This document shows positions 42,437 through 51,146 of a DNA stretch of 64,000 bases, piece by piece (position 1 is the stretch's first letter; each line of letters opens with the position of its first letter). This DNA comes from Micromonospora sp. CP22. Its GTDB lineage: Bacteria; Actinomycetota; Actinomycetes; Mycobacteriales; Micromonosporaceae. Both the position numbers and the translations under genes were made by a program. Where the stretch lies: assembly GCF_009712475.1 (NCBI RefSeq), contig NZ_VCJO01000011.1, forward strand, positions 124,001 to 188,000, in the 5' to 3' direction. The notes under the pieces were generated by a model that had not been told where the DNA came from, searched no databases, and saw nothing but the letters and a program-made list of their open reading frames with translations.

Positions 42437-42795
42437 CCGCCGAGGCTAGAAACTCAACGGCCGACTGCCATCGGCCCGGTTGGTGGCATGCGCCACATTT
42501 TGTGGCTATCCGCCAGGTGATTCTCCGTGGCGAGTATCAAACCGGAGGAGTATCTCTTGTCCGTCCCAGGGTAAATATCCGAAATACCCCTACAAAACAG
42601 GGCTAAAACTGGATCTTGCGGGCCGTTGTGGGTGCTGCCGGTGGCCTCCCCCGAACGGACGACGCGAGGTCGACCCGGCCGTGCGCCCGGGTGGGACGGT
42701 CGGGCCACACCGCCGATGATCCGCCTGGTACGGCGGCGTCCGACAGGCGGGGCGCTCCGGCGACGGCGACGAGCGCGCGACGCGCGCTCCCGGGA
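42437..42795 (-). promoter_or_regulatory. AT-rich regulatory gap upstream of the transglycosylase-like gene
   Basis: A 359-bp gap without a supportable gene. The part at 42480-42615 is unusually AT-rich for this genome. Two inverted repeats are visible: GCCACA-TTT-TGTGGC (42492-42506) and GGGTA ... TACCC (42569-42589). They may be operators or RNA stems for the leader of the gene at 42436. No ydaO/c-di-AMP riboswitch consensus, common before wall hydrolases, could be recognised. The OsmC-side end holds a terminator hairpin (42771-42789). Confidence 0.4.
42771..42789 (-). terminator. terminator hairpin after the OsmC gene
   Basis: GAGCGCG (42771-42777) and CGCGCTC (42783-42789) form a stem with a 5-nt loop, 7 nt downstream of the OsmC stop on the minus strand. 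Confidence 0.55.
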
Positions 42796-43218
42796 TCAGT
42801 GTCGGCCGTTCTCCGCCGGGCTGACGGTGAGCCGGTGCCGCCCGTCGTCGACGCTGGAGAACGGCCACAGTCGGTCGGCGTGCTCGACCAGTTCGGCGAG
42901 CTGCTGTCGACTCAGCCCCACCGACGAGATCGAGGCGTGCACGTCGGCCCGGTACCGGCCGTCGTCGTCGCGTCCGAGTTTCGCCTCCGCGCGTACCTGC
43001 ACGGTGTGCGCCTCGTCGGTGATGCCGCTGGCCGCCTCGACTGCCGCGTGGTGCAGGCAGGACGCGAACGCGGCGGCCAGCAGCTGCGACGGGGTCAGCC
43101 CGGTGCAGTGCGGTGCCAGCGGCGAGGCGAGGGCGGTCGACAGCGCCTCGTCGTCGGTGTGGATGTGACCGCCCTCGGCGGTCGCGGCGGCAACCTCGTT
43201 CAGCCAGGAACTCGGCAT
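42796..43218 (-). CDS. OsmC/Ohr family protein
   Basis: 140 residues. PHCTGLTPSQLLAAAFASCLHHA carries two cysteines (about 38 and 54) that could form the peroxidatic pair of OsmC/Ohr proteins, which detoxify organic hydroperoxides using thiols such as lipoyl or mycothiol. TDEAHTVQVRAEAKLGRDDDGRY and LVEHADRLWPFSSV are the remaining conserved parts. Both cysteines are in the N-terminal half, unlike classical Ohr with a late second Cys, so the exact subfamily is open. Single gene, no regulator alongside. Confidence 0.85.
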   Translation of the reverse strand: MPSSWLNEVAAATAEGGHIHTDDEALSTALASPLAPHCTGLTPSQLLAAAFASCLHHAAVEAASGITDEAHTVQVRAEAKLGRDDDGRYRADVHASISSVGLSRQQLAELVEHADRLWPFSSVDDGRHRLTVSPAENGRH

Positions 43219-43278
43219 CGCGTTCCTCCCGTCACTCCCCGCCCGGCTACCCGGGGCCGGTCGGGTGAAACCGGGGAA

Positions 43279-44226
43279 TCACCCGCCGTGCCGACTCCAT
43301 ACCGCGCCGGCCGCGGCCTCGGTGACCTCGGCCGCCGCGCGATCCGTCCACGGGCTGACCACCGGCCGTCGCTGCCGTGGCATCAGCGGCTCGTGCATCG
43401 GCACGTACACCCGGGCGTCGACCGCCTCGGCCAGCAGCAGCGCGGCCACCAGGCTGCTCGGCCGCCGGGTCGGGTCGTCGGCGAGGCAGCGCAGGCACAA
43501 ATCGGCCACCTCGGTGGGCAGCCCGGGCAGGTCGGGCAGGGGGCGCGGCGCCTGGCGTCTCTGCCGTCCGAGCAGCTGAGCGACGGTGTCCGCCGCGTGC
43601 GGCAGGCGTCCCGCGAGGCAGTAGTAGAGCAGGACGCCGAGGGCGTAGATGTCCGCCGCCGGGGTCACCGGTGCCCGGTGCAGCTGCTCGGGCGCCAGGT
43701 ACGCGGGCGTACCGACCACGACGCCGTCGGGCGCGGTGTCGGCGGCACCGGCCGGGGAGGCGATGCCGAAGTCGAGCACCTTCACCCCGGACGGGGTGAG
43801 CATCACGTTGGCCGGCTTGATGTCCCGGTGCACGATGCCGTGGGCGTGTGCCGCGGCCAGCGCGGCGCTCACCTCCGCACAGACGCGCACCGCGATCCGC
43901 CAGTCCAGCGGGCCGGCCCGCAGGTGTGCGGCCAGGTTCTGCCCCTCGGCCAGCTCCATCACGATGTACGGCAGTTCCTGCCCCACCCCGGTGCCGCAGG
44001 TGCCGAAGTCGTGCACGCTGGCCACGTTCGGATGGACCAGGCGGGCCGCGGAGCGGGCCTCGTCGCGGATCCGCTCCACCGCGGCCGTACCGTCCGGTTG
44101 ACCGGGCAGGACCAGCTTCACCGCCACCGGGCGGTCCAGCACCGTGTCGTGTGCCCGCCACACCTCGGACATCCCGCCGATGCCGATGCGCCGTTCGAGC
44201 CGGTAGCGCCCGTCCAGCGTACGCAT
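43279..44226 (-). CDS. cytoplasmic Ser/Thr protein kinase
   Basis: 315 residues from an ATG at 44226 with AGGAGG 6 nt upstream; the longer frame has no homology. Kinase domain 7-265: IGIGGMSEVW P-loop, Lys37 in VAVKLVL, HRDIKPAN with D135, DFG 152-154, and YLAPEQ. Unlike the kinase at 9265-10635 it lacks a TM helix and a long tail; about 50 residues follow the kinase domain. Probably soluble. It is located between the OsmC gene and a two-component system, with no evident target. Confidence 0.92.
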   Translation of the reverse strand: MRTLDGRYRLERRIGIGGMSEVWRAHDTVLDRPVAVKLVLPGQPDGTAAVERIRDEARSAARLVHPNVASVHDFGTCGTGVGQELPYIVMELAEGQNLAAHLRAGPLDWRIAVRVCAEVSAALAAAHAHGIVHRDIKPANVMLTPSGVKVLDFGIASPAGAADTAPDGVVVGTPAYLAPEQLHRAPVTPAADIYALGVLLYYCLAGRLPHAADTVAQLLGRQRRQAPRPLPDLPGLPTEVADLCLRCLADDPTRRPSSLVAALLLAEAVDARVYVPMHEPLMPRQRRPVVSPWTDRAAAEVTEAAAGAVWSRHGG

Positions 44227-44391
44227 CGACCGCCTCCTGTCCTCGTGGTGCTCCACCCTTGGCGTGCGACACCGTGGCCTCGGCACGGTACCCCACCTCC
44301 GATCAGGGCAAACCCGCCTCGGACGGCGGCTGGTGCGTTAGCGTGCGAGCCGGGACGCCCGACGCACCGGGCGAGCTGGAGGCCGATCGTG

Positions 44392-44616
44392 ATGAGTGAG
44401 GTGACCGTACGTTTCGTTGGTGGTCCGGCCCACGACCTGGTCCGGTCGTTGCCGGCCGGTCCGGACGGCACTCCGCCACGGCTGTGGGTGCTGCGTCGGC
44501 CGCAGGAGGCGCCGACGTCGGCGGCCGACCACCTCTACGTGCGGCAACGACCCGACGGATCGGGTACCTGGCACATGCGCTTCGTCCGTACCGATCCGGT
44601 CGGCGTGACCGAGTGA
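44392..44616 (+). CDS. conserved small protein of unknown function
   Basis: 74 residues from an ATG with GGAGG 10 nt upstream. It starts MSEVTVRFVGGPAHDLVRSLPAGPDGT and ends in DGSGTWHMRFVRTDPVGVTE. This beta-strand pattern (FxGGPxHD...LxVxRxP...YxxR) is common in short actinobacterial proteins without assigned function. A TAGCGT -10-like hexamer at 44339-44344 fits as its promoter. No TM or signal peptide. Confidence 0.65.
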   Translation: MSEVTVRFVGGPAHDLVRSLPAGPDGTPPRLWVLRRPQEAPTSAADHLYVRQRPDGSGTWHMRFVRTDPVGVTE

Positions 44617-44668
44617 TCCCGTGCCGACCCCGTCCGGCGGTGACCACGGCGGCCCGTCCGGCCGTGAC

Positions 44669-44701
44669 CACACAGCCGGCACACAGCAGCCGCACAAGTG
44701 G
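44669..44701 (+). promoter_or_regulatory. three tandem 11-bp direct repeats before the response regulator
   Basis: CACACAGCCGG, CACACAGCAGC and CGCACAAGTGG follow each other head-to-tail at 44669-44701, with the last ending 21 bp before the ATG at 44723. 11-bp periodic direct repeats are the usual binding sites of OmpR/PhoB-family regulators such as PhoP. They are probably an autoregulatory site of the adjacent regulator. The third copy is the weakest. Confidence 0.5.
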
Positions 44702-44722
44702 GATCCAGTACGCGGCACCACC

Positions 44723-45475
44723 ATGAGAACCATGACCATCGAGGGGGAGGCCACGCCGGGCCGGGTGGAGCTGCGGCGGCCGAACGGTGAACCGGTCCGG
44801 GTGCTGGTCGTCGACGACGAGCCGACCCTGACCGATCTGCTGTCCATGGCGTTGCGCTACGAGGGCTGGCAGGTGCGTACCGCAGGAGACGGCATGGCCG
44901 CGGTGCGCGTGGCCCGGCAGTTCCGACCGGACGCGGTGGTGCTCGACGTGATGCTGCCCGACCTGGACGGCTTCCAGGTGTTGCGCAGGCTGCGGGCGGA
45001 CAACGAGACCGTGCCGGTGCTCTTCCTGACCGCCCGGGACGCGGTCGAGGACCGCGTCGCCGGGCTGACCGTCGGCGGCGACGACTACGTGACCAAGCCG
45101 TTCAGCCTGGAGGAGGTCATCGCGCGGCTGCGCGCGCTGCTGCGGCGCTCCGGCTTCACGGTGGCCCGGCCGGACGCGGTGCTCACCGTCGGCGACCTCA
45201 CCCTCGACGAGGACAGCCACGAGGTGCGCCGGGACGGCCGGCTGATCAACCTGACCGCCACCGAGTTCGAGCTGCTGCGCTACCTGATGCGCAACCCCCG
45301 ACGGGTGCTGAGCAAGGCGCAGATCCTCGACCGGGTGTGGAACTACGACTTCGGCGGCCAGGCCAACGTCGTCGAGCTGTACATCTCGTACCTGCGGAAG
45401 AAGATCGACGCCGGCCGCCAGCCGATGATCCACACGCTGCGCGGGGCCGGGTACCTGCTCAAGCCGGCCGAGTGA
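44723..45475 (+). CDS. OmpR/PhoB-family response regulator
   Basis: 250 residues from the ATG at 44723 (a second ATG three codons later is possible). Receiver domain about 28-142: VLVVDDEPTLTDLLSMAL, phospho-acceptor in VVLDVMLPDLDGF, LTARDA and YVTKPFSLEE. The winged-helix DNA-binding domain is at about 160-248 (LTATEFELLRYLMRNPRRVLSKAQILDRVW, NVVELYISYLRKKID). The stop overlaps the histidine-kinase GTG by 4 nt: a standard two-component operon. It looks like the mycobacterial TrcR/MprA group; specificity unknown. Tandem 11-bp repeats just upstream may be its binding site. Confidence 0.95.
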   Translation: MRTMTIEGEATPGRVELRRPNGEPVRVLVVDDEPTLTDLLSMALRYEGWQVRTAGDGMAAVRVARQFRPDAVVLDVMLPDLDGFQVLRRLRADNETVPVLFLTARDAVEDRVAGLTVGGDDYVTKPFSLEEVIARLRALLRRSGFTVARPDAVLTVGDLTLDEDSHEVRRDGRLINLTATEFELLRYLMRNPRRVLSKAQILDRVWNYDFGGQANVVELYISYLRKKIDAGRQPMIHTLRGAGYLLKPAE

Positions 45476-46950
45476 CCGGCGTGCGTCGCTGGCTGGCGGG
45501 TTGGTCCCTGCGGGCCCGCTTGGTGGTCACCCTGGTGGCGCTGCTCGCCGTGGTCAGCCTCGCCATCGGCGGTTTCACCACCGTGGCGCTACGCCAGTTC
45601 CTGATCTCCCGGGTGGACGAGCAGCTCAGCTTCACGTCCGGCGGCCGGCCCGCCGTGGTCTGGGAACCCGGTCGCGGCCTCGGAGCCTGGGGTGACGTGC
45701 GGGTGCCGCGCGGCTTCCCGCCCGGCACCATCAGCGCGCAGGTCGTCGACGGCCGGGTCACCGAGGCGTGGACGCTGGTCGGTCGGCAGGAGCAGGCGGT
45801 ACCGGTCGACGAGGTGGGTCGGCTGGCGACGGTCCCCACCGACGGTCGGGCCCACACCCTCAGCCTGGGGGAGCGGGGCAGCTACCGGGTGGTGGCCCGG
45901 CGGACGGTGACCGGGGCCGTGCGGGTGCTCGGCGTGCCGCTGGCCGACGTGCAGGACACCGTCTGGGCGATGGTGGCCGCCCAGGCCGGGATCACCGTCG
46001 TCGGGCTGCTCCTCGCCGGGGGTACCGGAGCGATGATCATCCGGGCCACGCTGCGTCCGCTGCGGCGGGTCGCCGCCACCGCCGCGCGGGTCAGCGAGTT
46101 GCCGCTCGACCGGGGCGAGGTGGCGCTCTCCGAGCGGGTTCCGGCCGCCGACACCGATCCACGTACCGAGGTCGGACAGGTCGGCTCCGCGCTCAACCGG
46201 CTGCTCGGTCACGTCGCCGCCGCGCTCGCGGCCCGACAGGCCAGCGAGACCCGGGTACGCCAGTTCGTCGCCGACGCCAGCCACGAACTGCGTACGCCGC
46301 TGGCCGCGATCCGTGGTTACGCCGAGGTGGCGCGTCGGGGGCGCGACGAGGTCCCGCCCGACGTGGCCCACGCCCTGCGCCGGGTCGAGTCGGAGAGCGC
46401 CCGGATGACCAGCCTCGTCGACGACCTGCTGCTGCTGGCCCGGCTGGACTCCGGTCGCCCGCTCGCGGTCGAGTCGGTCGACCTCACCGCGCTGGTCGTG
46501 GACGCGGTCAGCGACGCGCACGTGGCCGGCCCCGAGCACCACTGGCAGCTCGACCTGCCCGACGAGGTGGTCCGCGTACCCGGCGACCCCGAGCGACTGC
46601 ACCAGGTGCTGGCCAACCTGCTGGCCAACGCCCGGGTGCACACCCCACCCGGCAGCACCGTCACCACCAGCCTGCGGCGAGCCGACGACGCGGTGGCGCT
46701 CAGCGTCACCGACGACGGCCCCGGCATTCCCCCCGAGCTGCGACCCGAGGTGTTCGAACGCTTCGCCCGGGGGGACGGCTCCCGGTCCCGCGCGCACGGC
46801 AGCACCGGCCTCGGCCTGGCCATCGTCGCCGCCGTGGTGGCCGCGCACCGGGGCACCGTCACCCTGACCTCCCGCCCGAACCACACCGAGTTCACCCTCC
46901 ACCTCCCCACCACCCCGCCCCGCACTGACGCACCCACCCCACCGCGTTGA
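45472..46950 (+). CDS. sensor histidine kinase
   Basis: 492 residues from a GTG overlapping the regulator stop. TM1 about 16-36, an external domain of about 120 residues, TM2 about 165-187, HAMP about 188-250, then HisKA with the phospho-His in VADASHELRTPLAAIRGY and HATPase_c with LANLLANARVHTP, SVTDDGPGIPPELRPEVFERF and STGLGLAIV. The external domain (RVDEQLSFTSGGRP...) is of the uncharacterised periplasmic type typical of TrcS/MprB-like kinases. Ligand unknown. The stop lies inside the first arm of an inverted repeat at 46946-47006. Confidence 0.95.
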   Translation: MTGVRRWLAGWSLRARLVVTLVALLAVVSLAIGGFTTVALRQFLISRVDEQLSFTSGGRPAVVWEPGRGLGAWGDVRVPRGFPPGTISAQVVDGRVTEAWTLVGRQEQAVPVDEVGRLATVPTDGRAHTLSLGERGSYRVVARRTVTGAVRVLGVPLADVQDTVWAMVAAQAGITVVGLLLAGGTGAMIIRATLRPLRRVAATAARVSELPLDRGEVALSERVPAADTDPRTEVGQVGSALNRLLGHVAAALAARQASETRVRQFVADASHELRTPLAAIRGYAEVARRGRDEVPPDVAHALRRVESESARMTSLVDDLLLLARLDSGRPLAVESVDLTALVVDAVSDAHVAGPEHHWQLDLPDEVVRVPGDPERLHQVLANLLANARVHTPPGSTVTTSLRRADDAVALSVTDDGPGIPPELRPEVFERFARGDGSRSRAHGSTGLGLAIVAAVVAAHRGTVTLTSRPNHTEFTLHLPTTPPRTDAPTPPR

Positions 46951-47006
46951 TCAAGAAGTTTTGGTCGCCCAGGGAGATCACCTTGGACGAAAACTTCTTG
47001 ATCGAC
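46946..47006. repeat. imperfect inverted repeat (Micromonospora-type extragenic palindrome)
   Basis: Two 21-bp arms, 46946-46966 and 46986-47006, are inverse complements with two mismatches; each holds the core GATCAAGAAGTTTT. The loop is 19 bp. It begins in the last codons of the histidine kinase and extends into the gap. It may terminate the two-component operon or be a dispersed repeat of the genus; similar TTGATCAAGAA sequences are common in Micromonospora genomes in my recollection. Confidence 0.65.
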
Positions 47007-47146
47007 GTGGAGGAAAGCGCGGTTGTGCCCGACAGGGGAGAGTCGGCGGCGTACGGTGGCATAAGTCCGGCATGGCCCGCTCGCATCGTGAATGTGAGTA
47101 ATGGCGCTGATGTCGGAGTCGTGACGGCAGAGGGAAGGAGCGGTCG

Positions 47147-47296
47147 GTGAACCACCTGGCCTACCTGGACGCGGGATCCGGCAGCCTGATCGTGCAGGCG
47201 GTGGTCGGCGGGATCGCCGGGGTCGCGGTGGCGGCCAAGCTCTACTGGCGCAGACTCGTCAGCCGGTTCCGCCGCCAGCCCACCGACCAGAGCTGA
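47147..47296 (+). CDS. 49-residue membrane protein
   Basis: A GTG at 47147 with GGAAGGAG 7 nt upstream opens a 49-residue protein: HLAYLDAGSGSLIVQAVVGG, then a TM helix of about 20 residues, LYWRRL and a basic tail. The pattern Y-L-D-(P/A)-G-S/T-G-S followed by one TM and KLYWRR is a known small-protein type that often precedes methyltransferase or sulfatase-type polysaccharide genes. It is 9 nt before the methyltransferase ATG and so belongs to the three-gene operon 47147-50895. Function unknown. Confidence 0.75.
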   Translation: MNHLAYLDAGSGSLIVQAVVGGIAGVAVAAKLYWRRLVSRFRRQPTDQS

Positions 47297-47305
47297 CCCG
47301 ACGCG

Positions 47306-48808
47306 ATGGTGTCTCCACACCTGGGCCGGTCGACCCGACCGGCCCCGCTCGACATCGACCCCCAACCGGCCCCGCTCGACGTCGACCCCCGACCGGAGCC
47401 CGGTTCCTTCCGCGACCCGGCCAACCGGGTGTTCCACGCCGGCGACGACGTGCTGCGCGCGCTCGACCGGACCGCCGCCGCCCACTGGCGGGCCCTCGCC
47501 GCCAGCAGCTTCTTCCCGCCACTGCTCGCCGCCGGCAAGGTCTGCGGCACCGAGGAGGTGCCGACCGGGTCGCCGTGGCGGGAACTGCCGACCCACTCGT
47601 CCTCGTCGGACTGGGCGACGGTGCTGCGCCACGAGCGCGTCCCGTTCGTGTCGCATCCGTACGAGTGGTCCTTCGCGATGCTGCGCGACGCCGCGCTGCT
47701 ACACCTGGAGATCCTCCGGGACGCCATGGCGGAGGGCTTCACCACCAAGGACGGCTCGGCGTACAACCTCCAGTGGCGTGGCACCGAGCCGATCTTCATC
47801 GACGTCGGGTCCTTCGTCCCGCTGCGCGACGGTGAACCCTGGGCCGGTTACCGGCAGTTCTGCCAGACACTGCTCTACCCGCTGATGCTCGGTGCCCACC
47901 TGGGGCTGGCGTTCCAGCCCTGGCTGCGGGCCCAGGTCGACGGCATCTCCCCGGAACAGATGGGTCCGCTGTTCCGGGGCACCCGCCGACTGCTGCCCGG
48001 CGTGCTCACCCACGTCCACCTGCACGGCTCCGTGCAGCGCCGCAGCGCCGCCACCAGCACCGCCGACGTACGCGCCCAGCTGCGCGACGCCGGCTACACC
48101 CGGGAGCTGGCCCTGGCCACCGCGCGAGGGCTGGAGAAGCTCGTACGCCGTCTGGACCACCAGCCGCCGTCCACGCACTGGGTCGACTACCAGCAGACCT
48201 GCGGCTACTCCGGCGACGACCGGGCGGGCAAGGAACGCTTCGTGGTCGACGCGCTGAGCTGCGCCGACCGGCGTCGACTCGTGCTCGACCTGGGTGCCAA
48301 CGACGGCCGGTACGCCCGCCTCGCCGCCCGGCACGCCGACTACGTGGTCGCCGTCGAGCAGGACCCGTCGGTGGTCGACCGGCTGTATCGCACCCTGCGA
48401 GGTGAGGGCCAGCGGCGGGTGCTGCCGTTGGTGATGGACCTGGCGGACCCGTCGCCGGGCGGCGGCTGGCGGGGGATCGAGCGGGCCTCGTTCGCCGCGC
48501 GGGCCGAAGCGGACACCGTGCTCGCCCTGGCCCTGGTGCACCACCTGGCGATCGGGCGTAACGTGCCGCTGCCGGAGGTGGTGGACTGCCTCGCCGGTCT
48601 CGTCGCGCCCGGCGGCCGGCTGGTGGTCGAGTTCGTCCACCCGGAGGACCCGATGGCGGCCCGGCTGCTGGCCAACAAGCCCGACGGCATCTTCCCCGAC
48701 TACCGACGGGACGCCTTCGAGGCGCTGCTCGCCGAGCACGGCATCGTGGAAGACCGGCTCGAACTGCCCTCGGGCACCCGCACCCTGTACCGGGTGACCC
48801 TTCGGTGA
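47306..48808 (+). CDS. class I SAM-dependent methyltransferase with large N-terminal extension
   Basis: 500 residues. The first 45 residues hold two 9-residue repeats (APLDIDPQP / APLDVDPRP), coded by two 27-bp direct repeats at 47339-47392. Residues about 60-290 are an unrecognised domain (NRVFHAGDDVLRALDRTAAAHW, GSAYNLQWRGTEPIFIDVGSFVPL). The C-terminal third is a Rossmann methyltransferase with motif I VLDLGANDGRYARLA (about 330-344) and ALALVHHLAIGRNVPL. Natural substrate unknown; co-transcription with a sulfatase-type membrane enzyme suggests a surface polymer or lipid substrate. Confidence 0.82.
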   Translation: MVSPHLGRSTRPAPLDIDPQPAPLDVDPRPEPGSFRDPANRVFHAGDDVLRALDRTAAAHWRALAASSFFPPLLAAGKVCGTEEVPTGSPWRELPTHSSSSDWATVLRHERVPFVSHPYEWSFAMLRDAALLHLEILRDAMAEGFTTKDGSAYNLQWRGTEPIFIDVGSFVPLRDGEPWAGYRQFCQTLLYPLMLGAHLGLAFQPWLRAQVDGISPEQMGPLFRGTRRLLPGVLTHVHLHGSVQRRSAATSTADVRAQLRDAGYTRELALATARGLEKLVRRLDHQPPSTHWVDYQQTCGYSGDDRAGKERFVVDALSCADRRRLVLDLGANDGRYARLAARHADYVVAVEQDPSVVDRLYRTLRGEGQRRVLPLVMDLADPSPGGGWRGIERASFAARAEADTVLALALVHHLAIGRNVPLPEVVDCLAGLVAPGGRLVVEFVHPEDPMAARLLANKPDGIFPDYRRDAFEALLAEHGIVEDRLELPSGTRTLYRVTLR

Positions 48809-50895
48809 CCGACCGTCCCGTCGCCGAGGCCGGCGACGCCGGGACCAACGACGGCCCGGTGTCGCAGGCTGGCGCCGCCGGGCAGCCGGTCGACCGCCGC
48901 CGGTGGTGGGGGTGGGACGGCTGGCGGGCCGAGGGCCGCCGACTGCTGGAGCTGACCGCGCTGGTCGGGCTGGTGGTCACCCAGCCGCTGCTGGACGTCC
49001 TGGGCCGCAGTCCGGACTTCTTCCTGTTCCACCGGGCCGACCGGGGCGAGATCCTGTTGCTGGTGGCCCTGGTCGCGGTGGTGCCGACGGTGGCTCTCGG
49101 GCTGCTCGGGCTGCTCGCCAATCTGGCCGACGGCGCGGCGCGGCGGGCGACCCACAGCCTGCTGTTCGGGCTGCTGATCGCCGCGCTGGCGGTGCAGGTG
49201 GGTCGGCACACCACACCGCTGCGCGGCGTACCGTTGCTGCTGGCGGCGTCGGCGGTCGGTGCCGCCGCAGCCGTCGCCCACCGGCGGTGGACGGCGCTCG
49301 GCCGGGTGGTGCGGTTCGCGGCCGTCGGACCACCGATCTTCGTGGGGTTGTTCCTGTTCGCCTCGCCCACCGGACCGGTGGTGCTGCCGATCGGTGACGG
49401 CGGCGTGGCCGGCACCGCGACCGGCAACCGGCACCCGCCGGTGGTCATGCTGATCCTCGACGAGCTGCCGCTGGTCTCCCTGCTCGACGCCGCCGGTGGC
49501 ATCGACGCGACCCGGTTCCCGCACTTCGCCGAGTTGGCCGCCGCCTCGACCTGGTACCGCAACGCGACCGGGGTCAGCGGCTGGACGCCGTACGCGTTAC
49601 CGGCGATGCTGACCGGCCGCTACCCGACGGAACCGTCCGCGCCGCACTACTCGCACCACCCGGACAACCTCTTCACCGCCCTCGGCGGCCTGTACGACAT
49701 CCGCGCCGAGGAGAGCATCGCCCGGCTCTGCCCACCGAGCCGCTGCGAGCAGCCGGTCACCCCGGAACAGGGGATCGGCGTGCTGGTCCGGGAGACGGGC
49801 AAGCTGCTGCGTCAGGTCACCGCGCCGTACGACAGCCGGATCGACCCGGAGAACGCCTACCGGGAACGCACCGCCGAGGAAGTCGGCATCGACGCCGCCG
49901 AGCCGGTGCCGACCGACCCGAAGTTCCGCTGGGACAGCCTCAACGTCAACCAGCCGGCCCGGTTCACCGCGTTCCTCAACGGCCTGACCCCCTCGCCTCG
50001 CCCGACCCTGCACTTCCTGCACCTGTTGATGCCCCACTCGCCGTGGGCGTTCCTGCCGTCCGGGGCGCGGTACGAGGCACCGGAGGACTTCCCCAACGAG
50101 GGTGACGGCTGGGTGGACCTGGCTCGGGCCCGGCACCTCGCCCAACTCGGCTACACCGACCGGCTGATCGGCGAGACGATGCGTACGCTGCGCGCCACCG
50201 GGCTGTGGGACGAGGCGCTCGTGGTGGTCACCGCCGATCACGGGGTCAGCTTCACCAAGGGGGTGCAGGGGCGCGGCGAGGACGCGATCCGGGCCGCCGC
50301 CGACGAGGTGGCCTGGGTGCCGCTGTTCGTCAAGTCACCAGGCCAGCGGGTCGGGCGGGTCGACGACCGCAACTGGGAACACGTCGACCTGCTGCCCACG
50401 GTCGCCGACGAGGCCGCCGTCCGACTGCCCTGGCCGGTCGACGGTCGGTCCGCCCGGCAGACGCCCCGCACGGAGGCGGGCAAGGTGTTCTACGACCAGC
50501 CCGCCCAACCGATCTCGATCGGCGGTGGGGTGCCGTCGGCGTCACCACCGGCGGCCCCGCACCGGCTGGTCGGCACCGCCGTGGGCGCGGTGCCGACAGT
50601 GGGCAGCGCCCGGGTCGGCGGGCTGAACGCCTTCCGCGCCGTCGACCCCGACGCGGGCGTGCTGCCCGGCATGATCTGGGGCACCGTGGACGAGGACGTC
50701 GCCGACGGCACCGAACTGGCGGTGGCCGTCAACGGCACCGTCGCGGCGGTGGTCCCCGTGGTCGCCCCGGACCCGGGCGGCCGGCGCTTCGCGGCGCTGC
50801 TCGCCGACGACCGGCTCTTCCGGGCCGGTGCCAACCGCCTCGACCTCTACCTGGTCGGCGACGACGGCGGGCTGCGGCAGCTGTCGATCTCCTGA
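48805..50895 (+). CDS. sulfatase / alkaline-phosphatase-superfamily membrane protein
   Basis: 696 residues from a GTG that overlaps the methyltransferase stop. Four or five TM helices occupy about 45-200. The catalytic region follows: VVMLILDELPLVSLL supplies the first metal Asp; SGWTPYALPAMLTGRYPTE gives the nucleophile region, with Thr in place of the sulfatase Cys/Ser-x-P; LMPHSPWAFLP and VVTADHGVSF carry the later metal ligands. Layout recalls LtaS/OpgB-type enzymes that transfer glycerol- or ethanolamine-phosphate groups to surface glycans. Thr nucleophile favours phosphotransferase over sulfatase. The C-terminal 100 residues are extra beta sequence. Confidence 0.87.
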   Translation: MTDRPVAEAGDAGTNDGPVSQAGAAGQPVDRRRWWGWDGWRAEGRRLLELTALVGLVVTQPLLDVLGRSPDFFLFHRADRGEILLLVALVAVVPTVALGLLGLLANLADGAARRATHSLLFGLLIAALAVQVGRHTTPLRGVPLLLAASAVGAAAAVAHRRWTALGRVVRFAAVGPPIFVGLFLFASPTGPVVLPIGDGGVAGTATGNRHPPVVMLILDELPLVSLLDAAGGIDATRFPHFAELAAASTWYRNATGVSGWTPYALPAMLTGRYPTEPSAPHYSHHPDNLFTALGGLYDIRAEESIARLCPPSRCEQPVTPEQGIGVLVRETGKLLRQVTAPYDSRIDPENAYRERTAEEVGIDAAEPVPTDPKFRWDSLNVNQPARFTAFLNGLTPSPRPTLHFLHLLMPHSPWAFLPSGARYEAPEDFPNEGDGWVDLARARHLAQLGYTDRLIGETMRTLRATGLWDEALVVVTADHGVSFTKGVQGRGEDAIRAAADEVAWVPLFVKSPGQRVGRVDDRNWEHVDLLPTVADEAAVRLPWPVDGRSARQTPRTEAGKVFYDQPAQPISIGGGVPSASPPAAPHRLVGTAVGAVPTVGSARVGGLNAFRAVDPDAGVLPGMIWGTVDEDVADGTELAVAVNGTVAAVVPVVAPDPGGRRFAALLADDRLFRAGANRLDLYLVGDDGGLRQLSIS

Positions 50896-51146
50896 CCGGT
50901 CCGACGCCGCCTGGCCGTCGCGTCGCGTCCCGGTCCACCATCGCGGGTGATTCGCCCGCCGGTTCCACGCTACCTGCGTATTTCGTACCCGTCTGTGCCG
51001 GTCGTCGGGGTTTCCCGGCGCTTCGGTCGGGAATCGGGTGACGCATGCCTCACCGCTGAACCACGAGGAGCGGTGTTGCCGCAACCGCAATTACGGTAGA
51101 AGCGAAGGCAATTCAACGTAGATCTGCCGGCGAAGCGAGGAACCAC

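Noticed and set aside
42437-42620. Possible ydaO/c-di-AMP riboswitch before the transglycosylase-like gene
   Set aside because: The gene type is a usual target, but none of the conserved ydaO blocks could be found in the AT-rich leader.
46947-47150. 67-residue ATG frame after the histidine kinase (starts MIKKFWSPREI)
   Set aside because: It is translated from the inverted repeat at 46946-47006 and lacks a ribosome site; the real small gene is the GTG frame at 47147-47296.
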